From the NCBI GenBank assembly GCA_030642865.1, contig DAOWMW010000080.1:1-6341 (forward strand): a stretch of DNA of 6,341 nucleotides. Direction: 5' to 3'. This document shows, piece after piece, positions 1 to 6,341 of the stretch. Under the pieces are notes generated by a model. It ran no database searches. It had not been told where the DNA came from and worked only from the letters and a program-made list of their open reading frames with translations. Both the position numbers and the translations under genes were made by a program. The DNA is from Desulfobacteraceae bacterium. Lineage in GTDB: Bacteria; Desulfobacterota; Desulfobacteria; Desulfobacterales; BuS5. The stretch's first letter is position 1. Each line of letters starts with the position of its first letter.

Positions 1-2670
1 AAATACTATGAGGAGATTGCCCAGTTAAGAACCATGGGTGAGATTGTCCTTTGGATTGAGTCAAAATTTGAGACAGGAGCCCATCTGGAAGAGGCTTTAC
101 CCCCTGCACAGGATGTAAAAGAAGAAAAAAAGGTTCTAATAAACAGATATTTACTCCATCTCATTGATCATCCAGCAGAAGATGCAGAGCTTTCTGTGCC
201 AAAAGGGCCCCTGGTTATATTAAACAATGGTCATATCCTGGGAAATGTTCTCCATAAATATTTGAATAAAAAAGGGGTTAATGCCCTTTTAGTCAAAAAA
301 GCTGAAAAAACAGAGGAGGATATGGAAGCGGGGATTTATTCTGCTGATTTTTCCTCGGAAAAGGGGATCAATGCCTGTTATGCGAAGATCAGAGGGGAAC
401 ATGGAGAAATTTTCGGGATTTTGAATCTTTTAGGCCTTGGAATTAAAAGCCATGAAGATGGTATCGCCTGTGTAAAGGAAAGTTTTCTTTGGGCAAAAGC
501 TGCAGGTTCTGATTTCCTGAAAAAAAAGGGACACGATTCCTTCTGGATGACAGTAACCGGTATGGGAGGCGACTTTGGATTTTCAGAAGATTCGAGTTTT
601 GTTCCTTCTCAAAACGGAGTACACGGCATTACAAAGACCCTTTTCTATGAATGGCCTGGCACAAGAGTTAAAACCATTGATTTTGATCCTGAAGATGACG
701 TGGAAAATATGATCAAAGCCCTGATGATCGAAATGGGAGATAAGCATGACAGCGTAAAAGAGGTCTGTTGGCTTAATGGTAAAAGAAGAGCCATTGCTTT
801 GAAAATGGAAAAAATTAATGATGCAGCGGACCCTTTTTTATCTAAGATAAATAAAGATTCAGTTATATTGCTCACAGGGGGGGCAAAGGGAATAACTGCT
901 GATGCAGCGATTCATCTGGCAGGGAAATATTCTCCCACACTGATTTTGGCTTCACGATCGGTTCTTCCAGAAAGAGCCAGGCCCGAGTTAGAAGATTTTT
1001 TGCATATGGCTTCCCTGGGTGAAAAGGATCCCAGGGCATTAAAATCAAAATTGATACAGCAGGTAAAGGATCAGGGCGCAACTGTCGTGCCTGCACTGGT
1101 TAATAAAAAGTTTAATCAGATAATGCAGGAAAATCAGATGCGTACAAATATTAAGGCCATGGAAGAGCTGGGAGCAAAGGTATTCTATTTTTCTGCAGAT
1201 TGTACTGATGAGGAATCTTTTTCCGGCCTTATAAGAAAAATTTATAAAAAATGGGGAAAAATAGACGGGGTTATTCATGGGGCAGGAGTTATCAAAGACA
1301 GCCTGGTGGCAGATAAAGATGAAGAAAGTTTTATGCAGGTGATAAATACAAAAGTAAAGGGGGCAGAAATACTTTCCAGGGAACTTGACCCTGAAACCCT
1401 TTCTTTTCTTGTCTTTTTTTCTTCGGTCTCCGGTCGCTTTGGGAATCTGGGGCAGGTCGATTATTCTGCTGCCAATGAAATTTTGAATAAAATAGCGGTG
1501 AAGCTTGACAGGTCATGGCCGGCCAGAGTCGTGGCGATTAACTGGGGTCCATGGGATGGCGAAGGGATGGTCTCTGCCCCTGTGCGAGATCAGTTTGAAA
1601 AAAGAGGAATATATTTAATCCCCCGTGAGACCGGAGTAAAAATGCTTGATCAGGAGATTTCTTATAAAAACGGGAAGGGAAATTCTGAAGTTGTGGCACT
1701 TGGTGCTGCAAAGGAATCTGCAGAGTTTGCCCATAGTATGATACAGGTAGAGGATACCAGCGTTGAAAAAGATTTTTCCTATACATTTGAGCTTGATCCA
1801 GCACAACATATTTTTCTGGATGATCACAGGATTGAAGGTGAACCTGTTCTTCCTGCTGCTGTGGCAATGGAGATGATGGCTCAGGCCGCCATGGCGGCAG
1901 CACCTGGTTATAGGTTTGCCGGGTATAAAGATTTTCGTCTTTTTAAAGGGATAGTTTTAAAGGGTGATGCTTCATTAAATCTTAATGTTACTTCCCGAAG
2001 AATAGATGTTCCAGGTGGCCCTTCTGCTGAGCTTGAAAGTATTATAAGCATGCCGGAGAATAAAGGCTATAATATTAATTACAGAGCAACAATATTACTT
2101 GGTGAAAGCGGCCCCTTTCCAGAGTTGGGCTTTGCCAGGCTTAATGGAACAAAACCTTTTAACCTGTCAGTTCAAGAGGCATACGACACAAGGCTTTTTC
2201 ATGAAGGGATTTTTTGCAATATCAAGTCCATTGACGGCATGGAATTTGGTAATTCTGGAAAAAGAGGGGTAAAGGGAGTTATTGAACCATCCAGCCCGAA
2301 TATGCTTATTAAAGGGATTAATGCCGATGGATGGCTTATAGATCCTGTGGTTTTTGATTGCGCGTATCAGATGGCTCTTTTATGGACGCAGGAAGCCTGC
2401 AATATGATGGCGCTCCCTTCTGACATAGATCAATATATCTGCCACAGGCCCTATGACGGGAGTGAAATTTTTTGTGAAGTCCATGTTAACAGGCTGGATA
2501 TTCCAAAAATGAACATGGACTTTATTTTTCTTGATAAAAAAGGTTCTGTTTTTGCAGAGGCTTTAAATGTTTCTGTTGTATTGAGTGCTGATTTAAATAA
2601 ACGTGTACTTGCAGATCTTGCGAATAAAAAGAAGCACGTCCAGGAAGGATGGTTGGTTAATAATGGATAA
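1..2670 (+). CDS. PfaA-like polyketide/PUFA-type synthase subunit, C-terminal part (ACP end - KR - DH), 5' partial
   Basis: The frame is open from base 1, so the ATG at 34 is internal; residues are numbered from base 1 (889 aa seen). Residues 1-20, with LRTMGEIV, look like the final helix of an ACP domain as found before the KR in PfaA. Residues about 65-275 form the KR structural half, with a beta-strand near 70-75 and the GITKTLFYEWPG...DFDPED signature at 209-232. The catalytic KR (about 287-530) has the NADPH motif TGGAKG (292-297) and a full tetrad of Lys451, Ser475, Tyr488 and Asn492, so it should reduce beta-ketoacyl-ACP to 3-hydroxyacyl-ACP. A DH (about 592-865) has HxxxGxxxxP (His609, Gly613, Pro618) and DxxxQ (Asp786, Gln790), so it should dehydrate that product to the 2-enoyl-ACP. 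A cytosolic complex is expected. The KR lacks a Trp eight residues before Tyr488 and keeps an Asp at the last position of the LDD site (HGAGVIKD), which leans towards a B-type KR. KS, AT and the bulk of the ACPs presumably lie upstream. Domain calls are firm; the lipid product is unknown. Confidence 0.93.
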   Translation, partial: KYYEEIAQLRTMGEIVLWIESKFETGAHLEEALPPAQDVKEEKKVLINRYLLHLIDHPAEDAELSVPKGPLVILNNGHILGNVLHKYLNKKGVNALLVKKAEKTEEDMEAGIYSADFSSEKGINACYAKIRGEHGEIFGILNLLGLGIKSHEDGIACVKESFLWAKAAGSDFLKKKGHDSFWMTVTGMGGDFGFSEDSSFVPSQNGVHGITKTLFYEWPGTRVKTIDFDPEDDVENMIKALMIEMGDKHDSVKEVCWLNGKRRAIALKMEKINDAADPFLSKINKDSVILLTGGAKGITADAAIHLAGKYSPTLILASRSVLPERARPELEDFLHMASLGEKDPRALKSKLIQQVKDQGATVVPALVNKKFNQIMQENQMRTNIKAMEELGAKVFYFSADCTDEESFSGLIRKIYKKWGKIDGVIHGAGVIKDSLVADKDEESFMQVINTKVKGAEILSRELDPETLSFLVFFSSVSGRFGNLGQVDYSAANEILNKIAVKLDRSWPARVVAINWGPWDGEGMVSAPVRDQFEKRGIYLIPRETGVKMLDQEISYKNGKGNSEVVALGAAKESAEFAHSMIQVEDTSVEKDFSYTFELDPAQHIFLDDHRIEGEPVLPAAVAMEMMAQAAMAAAPGYRFAGYKDFRLFKGIVLKGDASLNLNVTSRRIDVPGGPSAELESIISMPENKGYNINYRATILLGESGPFPELGFARLNGTKPFNLSVQEAYDTRLFHEGIFCNIKSIDGMEFGNSGKRGVKGVIEPSSPNMLIKGINADGWLIDPVVFDCAYQMALLWTQEACNMMALPSDIDQYICHRPYDGSEIFCEVHVNRLDIPKMNMDFIFLDKKGSVFAEALNVSVVLSADLNKRVLADLANKKKHVQEGWLVNNG
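2642..2649 (+). promoter_or_regulatory. Candidate ribosome binding site of the second synthase gene
   Basis: AGGAAGGA lies inside the last codons of the upstream gene, 13 bases before the ATG at 2663. The spacing is longer than the usual 5-9 bases, so initiation may rely partly on ribosomes that terminate at 2668-2670, within the 8-base overlap ATGGATAA. An in-frame TAA at 2594-2596 and the lack of any closer in-frame start codon support 2663 as the start. The purine run is seen directly; its use is inferred. Confidence 0.5.
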
Positions 2671-5600
2671 CAGTCTCCCTGTAGCAATAGTTGGTATGGC
2701 ATGTATTTTTCCGGGGGCCCCTGATCTTCAAACATTTTGGGAGAATATACTTTCAGCAAAAGATGCTGTGGGGCCTATTCCTGAAGAAAGGAATCTTCCT
2801 GGAGACTGGCCGGGTGAAGATGAAACCGATCGTATATTCTGTACCCATGGAGGTTTTATAGATAACAACCCTCCTTTTTCGCCCCTCGATTATGGAGTTA
2901 TGCCCAAAATATGTGATAAAGTTGATCCTGAGCAGCTTCTTATAATCCAGACTGTGGATAGAGCTTTGAAAGATGCAGGGATAGATGGTGCCAAAGATAA
3001 CCTTAAGCAGACAGATGTTATTTTGGGAAGGGGGGGGTATCTTGGTAATTCCATGCAGCAACTCCATTGCCGGGCTGAAGTAATCTCAAATTTTCTGGGA
3101 ATACTTAAGGATACTCTCCCTGACCTGGATGGGGCAACTATTTCCACCATAAGATCAGAGTTAAGAGCATGTTTTGCACATATGAATGCCGACATCATAC
3201 CCTTTGGAATTCCGAATATTTCAACAGGAAGAATTGCCAATAGGTTTAACATGATGGGAGCCAATTATGCCATAGATGCAGCCTGCGCCTCGGCTTTGAT
3301 TGCAGTGGAGAATGCCGTAGTTTCCCTTAGACGGGGTGTTTGTGATAAAGCGATTACAGGAGGGGTCTATTTTGCCAATAATCCAAGTATGTGGTGGACA
3401 TTTTCAAGGCTTGGTGCTGTTTCCCCCTCGAACTCGATAAAGTCTTTTTCCGAAGATGCCGATGGAATGCTTATCGGTGAAGGTGTCGGGATACTTCTCC
3501 TTGAACGGCTGGATGATGCCGTGGCAGCAGGTCGTAGAATTTATGCGGTGATCAAAGGGGTTGGTTCTTCCAGTGATGGAAGGGGGAATGCTATTTTGTC
3601 ACCAAGAAAAGAAGGGCAGCTGGAGTGTCTGAACAGGGCATATAAGGATGGAGGGATATCTCCTGATTCCATTGATCTCATTGAAGGGCATGGGACAGGA
3701 ACAGTGGTGGGAGACCAGGCTGAATTAAAGACAATCAAAGAATTTTTCGGACCAGATGTCAAGGGGGTTCCGATTAGAACTTTGGGAAGTGTTAAGTCGA
3801 TGATAGGCCATACAATGCCTGCAGCAGGTGCAGCATCTCTGATTAAAGTGGCGCTGTCCCTGTATCATAAAATCCTTCCTCCCACCCTCCATTCTGAAAA
3901 ACCATCCAAAATATTAAAAGGGGGCTCTTGTTATTTAAACAGCCGAACAAGACCCTGGATCCATCCCCCGGAAAGACCGAGAAGAGCCGGAATTAACTCT
4001 TTTGGTTTTGGTGGAGTTAACGGACATCTGATTGTTGAAGAATTTGATACTTCAGGTGGGGACAATAGAGATATGGCTTTGAAATGGCCATCTGAATTAT
4101 TTCTTTTTAATGCCGGTTCCAATAATGAGCTTTATGCTAAAATAACAGGTTTCATAAAAGAGATTACTGATAAGCCTAATGATTCAAAGCTTTTTGCCAG
4201 GTTAAGCCACGGTATCTGTTTATCCTGGGAATCGGGTGATTTAGTTAATTTGGCTCTTGTTGCCACGGACATGGAGGATCTTCTCGAGAAACTCCTTTAT
4301 GCAGGGGAATCTATTAAAGCAGGAGATTTGTCTCGAATAAAAGATAAAGATGGACTCTATTTTGAAACCGAGCCTCTGGGTGTTGAGGGTAAGGTTACAT
4401 TTATTTTTCCAGGAAATGCATTTCCTGGATTAGGGGATGACTATACCCGGAGACTTGAAGAACTTTGCCTGTATATGCCTTGTTTTAGAGCCTGGTTTGA
4501 TCTCCTGGAAGGTGGGCGTTTAGATGAAGATATGCCATACAGGTTCAGCTCCATGCTTTTCCCTCCCCCCGGGCTTGACAGGGAAACATTTGTAACCCTG
4601 AAAAAAGAACTCAGAATGCTTGGTAATTCGGCTGACGGTGTATTTATTGCAAATGCTGCAAGTCTTGATATTTTATCAAGGATGGGGATAACACCTGATA
4701 TGGTTACAGGGACAAGCCTGGGTGAATGGTCAGCACTTTTGGCAGGAGGGGTTATAGCTTTTGAGGATGTGGCTTCCCTTGGCGTAAGGAATATCAAGCT
4801 TGAGGAAGGGGAAATCACTGGTGCCATGGGGCTTGCCCAGTGTTCTTTTAAAGAACTTCTTCCTCTTATGGAGGCAGTAAACAGCCTTGGCATGGGGCTT
4901 GTCTCATGTTCCCTTGATCTTTCACCACGCCAGGTTGTTTTTGGCGGAGACAGGGAACCTGTAATAGAACTGAGTAAACGTTTAAACGAATTAAAGATAT
5001 GGTCGGAACATCTTAATTTGATACCTATTCATACTCCTTGTTGTGAACCCATCGCAAATGTGCAACGGGATCTTCTTAAAGATTTAAAGATTTTACCCGT
5101 GAAGGTTCCTGTATACAGCGGTGCAACAGCCGCCCCTTATCCTGAAGACCCTGAAGCTGCCAGAAGACTTTTGGCAGATAATACTGTTTTGCCTGTAAAA
5201 ATGAGGGAGCTTTTCCAGAGACTCTATAAAGATGGCGTGAGGATATTTGTGCAGCTTGGTGGAGGAGGGAAGGTACTTACACCCATAGAAGAGACTCTGG
5301 AAGGAAAACCTTTTCTTACCATTGCTCTTGATGTCAGCAACAGGCATCCTGTAACCCAGCTGCAGCATCTTGCGGCAAATCTTGTTGCCCACGGTCTCCC
5401 CCTTGAACCGGATCTTTTTTACCGGTATAGAAGTTCATATATCGTGGGGGGAAAAGGAGCCTCTGAAAAAAAATTAACCCATGTTGTCAAGCTTAATATG
5501 GCTGTCCCCAGATTTAAGTTACATACAAAAATAAAAAATTTATCTTTAAAAACAGAAGATATCAAGAACGGGGATGGGAGTGATGTAAATATTAAAGACC

Positions 5601-6341
5601 GACTTTCACATGGAACTCTGGATCGATTAAGTCCAGAAGGAATTCTTGCAAGACAGATGGAGTTTACTGCAAGAATGGGTGCTTTAAATACAGAAGAGAG
5701 TATGACGGATTCCAGTTTTTATTTAAAGTCATTAAAACAGCAGTTTGATATTGTCCTTGGTTCTGAAGGAGATGGAGAAAAATGTCAGGGTCAGGTTTCT
5801 CCTCCTCAGAAGAATATGGAAGATTTTCCCTTTGTGGATGAAATTTTAGAGTTTAAACCTGGGCAGGAAATTATAATAAAACGGACTCTGCGTCTTGAAA
5901 AAGATCTTTTTTTAAAAGATCATGCATTTATTCCATGCCCCGATGATATTAAGCCTGTTGCTGAAAGGTTTCCCACCGTTCCCATGGCTGTTTCCCTGGA
6001 GATCATGGCAGAGGCAGCCAGTCTCCTTGCACCTGGGAAAAAAATTACAGGTTTTTTTAATGTAAAGAGTAACAGGTGGATAAATCTGAATGATGAGACC
6101 CGGTCGGTTATTTTGACCATTACTGCAAAAAACCGTGTTAATGAAAAAGGAAAATTTTTGACCGATTGTTCCATTAAAAGCAATCTTTTTAAAAACGACC
6201 ATGTTACAGGTACAGTTGTTCTTGAAAAGGAATTTCCTGATTTTCCTGACATCAAAAATGATTCAAATATGGGCATCTGTCTCCCTTGCACCCTGGATCC
6301 AAAGACTTTATACCGTCCTGGAGGATTATATCATGGAAAAT
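2663..6341 (+). CDS. Pfa/polyketide synthase-like multidomain protein (KS - AT - linker - DH-like), 3' partial
   Basis: The frame is open from ATG 2663 to the window end (1226 residues seen, no stop). The start puts the KS motif VAIVGMACIFPG at residue 7, as usual. The KS (about 5-460) is complete, with nucleophile Cys208 in DAACASA, His343 in EGHGTGT, Lys378/His383 in GSVKSMIGHTMPAAG, and the C-terminal NSFGFGG; it should catalyse decarboxylative Claisen elongation on an ACP. After a KS-AT linker comes an AT (about 578-890) with Ser685 in GTSLGEW and His790 in PIHTP. It departs from malonyl-AT signatures: FPGN replaces FPGQ, GTS replaces GHS, and Asn710 sits where the carboxylate-binding Arg of FabD aligns. 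Residues about 890-1050 are a polar, Lys/Glu/Asp-rich linker without a phosphopantetheine site, so ACPs of the upstream gene would be used in trans. From about 1059 a DH-like hotdog begins (KDHAF with His1087, then VPMAVSLEIMAEAA); its second half is cut off. The gene overlaps the upstream one by 8 bases. No chain-length factor is seen, unlike PfaC. Domain assignment is firm; substrate and product are unknown. Confidence 0.93.
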   Translation, partial: MDNSLPVAIVGMACIFPGAPDLQTFWENILSAKDAVGPIPEERNLPGDWPGEDETDRIFCTHGGFIDNNPPFSPLDYGVMPKICDKVDPEQLLIIQTVDRALKDAGIDGAKDNLKQTDVILGRGGYLGNSMQQLHCRAEVISNFLGILKDTLPDLDGATISTIRSELRACFAHMNADIIPFGIPNISTGRIANRFNMMGANYAIDAACASALIAVENAVVSLRRGVCDKAITGGVYFANNPSMWWTFSRLGAVSPSNSIKSFSEDADGMLIGEGVGILLLERLDDAVAAGRRIYAVIKGVGSSSDGRGNAILSPRKEGQLECLNRAYKDGGISPDSIDLIEGHGTGTVVGDQAELKTIKEFFGPDVKGVPIRTLGSVKSMIGHTMPAAGAASLIKVALSLYHKILPPTLHSEKPSKILKGGSCYLNSRTRPWIHPPERPRRAGINSFGFGGVNGHLIVEEFDTSGGDNRDMALKWPSELFLFNAGSNNELYAKITGFIKEITDKPNDSKLFARLSHGICLSWESGDLVNLALVATDMEDLLEKLLYAGESIKAGDLSRIKDKDGLYFETEPLGVEGKVTFIFPGNAFPGLGDDYTRRLEELCLYMPCFRAWFDLLEGGRLDEDMPYRFSSMLFPPPGLDRETFVTLKKELRMLGNSADGVFIANAASLDILSRMGITPDMVTGTSLGEWSALLAGGVIAFEDVASLGVRNIKLEEGEITGAMGLAQCSFKELLPLMEAVNSLGMGLVSCSLDLSPRQVVFGGDREPVIELSKRLNELKIWSEHLNLIPIHTPCCEPIANVQRDLLKDLKILPVKVPVYSGATAAPYPEDPEAARRLLADNTVLPVKMRELFQRLYKDGVRIFVQLGGGGKVLTPIEETLEGKPFLTIALDVSNRHPVTQLQHLAANLVAHGLPLEPDLFYRYRSSYIVGGKGASEKKLTHVVKLNMAVPRFKLHTKIKNLSLKTEDIKNGDGSDVNIKDRLSHGTLDRLSPEGILARQMEFTARMGALNTEESMTDSSFYLKSLKQQFDIVLGSEGDGEKCQGQVSPPQKNMEDFPFVDEILEFKPGQEIIIKRTLRLEKDLFLKDHAFIPCPDDIKPVAERFPTVPMAVSLEIMAEAASLLAPGKKITGFFNVKSNRWINLNDETRSVILTITAKNRVNEKGKFLTDCSIKSNLFKNDHVTGTVVLEKEFPDFPDIKNDSNMGICLPCTLDPKTLYRPGGLYHGK
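4408..4429. repeat. Perfect 22-bp palindrome inside the AT-coding region
   Basis: The half-site TCCAGGAAATG is followed immediately by its exact reverse complement, with no spacer. It encodes part of the protein repeat FPGNAFPG at the start of the AT domain of the second gene. The structure is seen directly. Part of it is forced by the two FPG triplets, but synonymous codons match on both arms. No function is assigned; it could be a protein-binding site, a cruciform or an mRNA hairpin, or chance. Confidence 0.6.

Noticed and set aside
1013..1036. Stem CCCTGGG / CCCAGGG with a 10-base loop
   Set aside because: A single 7-bp stem in mid-gene within the KR insertion, with no U-tract; expected by chance at this size.
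1538..1903. 121-codon open frame
   Set aside because: It overlaps the KR-DH junction of the first gene and is Gln/Pro/His-rich like a typical shadow translation.
34..2670. ATG at 34 as the true start of the first gene
   Set aside because: The frame is open from base 1, and the residues before and after this Met (EEIAQLRTMGEIV) look like one continuous ACP helix, so the gene starts outside the window.
2890..3264. 124-codon minus-strand open frame, with overlapping ones at 2753-3067
   Set aside because: It is antisense to the conserved KS; Ser/Pro/Ile-rich composition with no domain suggests a shadow.
4441..4893. 150-codon minus-strand open frame
   Set aside because: It lies wholly antisense to the AT domain of the second gene, has no recognisable motif, and its amino acids look like the antisense of a conserved coding region.
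5207..5300. VQLGGGGKVL as a second nucleotide-binding (Rossmann) domain
   Set aside because: The position and context match the late AT motif (usually VEVGPG), so it belongs to the AT fold rather than a reductase.
5702..5725. TDSSFYL (Ser1017) as a phosphopantetheine attachment site
   Set aside because: It lacks the Gly and hydrophobic residues of the GxDSL/I motif, and the preceding residues do not form a normal ACP helix; it is more likely a linker helix.
5903..5921. Inverted repeat GATCTTTT-ttt-AAAAGATC as a terminator or operator
   Set aside because: It is AT-rich with a 3-base loop, lies inside the hotdog coding region just at the DH motif, and is not followed by a U-tract; the open frame continues well past it.
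5920..6291. 123-codon open frame and a 96-codon open frame at 5912-6202
   Set aside because: Both overlap the DH-like hotdog coding region in other frames; no motif supports them.

Overview
The window lies entirely inside one operon of giant multidomain enzymes of the polyketide / polyunsaturated-fatty-acid (Pfa-like) secondary lipid synthase type, read on the + strand. Two open reading frames fill it, and both run off the window. The first (bases 1-2670) is the C-terminal 889 residues of a PfaA-like protein. It starts in what looks like the last helix of an acyl carrier protein (ACP) domain, then has a ketoreductase (KR) with its structural half, then a double-hotdog dehydratase (DH). The second (bases 2663-6341, no stop reached) begins with a complete ketosynthase (KS), followed by a divergent acyltransferase (AT), a long linker without a recognisable ACP, and the first part of a second DH-like hotdog domain.

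The two genes overlap by 8 bases (ATGGATAA, 2663-2670), so they are almost certainly co-transcribed and probably translationally coupled. Together they would supply a reducing elongation cycle. The KS/AT chemistry comes from the second protein and presumably also from the unseen N-terminus of the first. The ACP(s) come from the first protein, NADPH-dependent beta-keto reduction from its KR, and dehydration from its DH. No enoyl reductase, phosphopantetheinyl transferase, thioesterase or chain-length-factor domain is visible. A PfaD-like enoyl reductase is the expected missing partner and should be sought outside the window.

The domain sequences resemble, from memory, the two-gene PUFA-like synthases of myxobacteria, actinobacteria and other lineages. 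Shared features are the GRGGYLG stretch and DAACASA nucleophile motif in the KS, the FSSVSGRFG..GQ.DYSAANE motif in the KR, and the DH with an insertion after its histidine in the second protein. DNA composition is AT-leaning with many A, T and G homopolymer runs. That makes a high-GC actinobacterium or myxobacterium unlikely, and an anaerobic deltaproteobacterium (Desulfobacterota) is a plausible host. This is inference, since no taxonomic marker is present.

There is no intergenic DNA over 300 bases, and no tRNA, rRNA, CRISPR array, insertion sequence or promoter was seen. The most notable points are the AT, where three signature residues are altered although its Ser-His pair is kept, the KS-AT-linker-DH arrangement without its own ACP, and a perfect 22-bp palindrome inside the AT-coding DNA.
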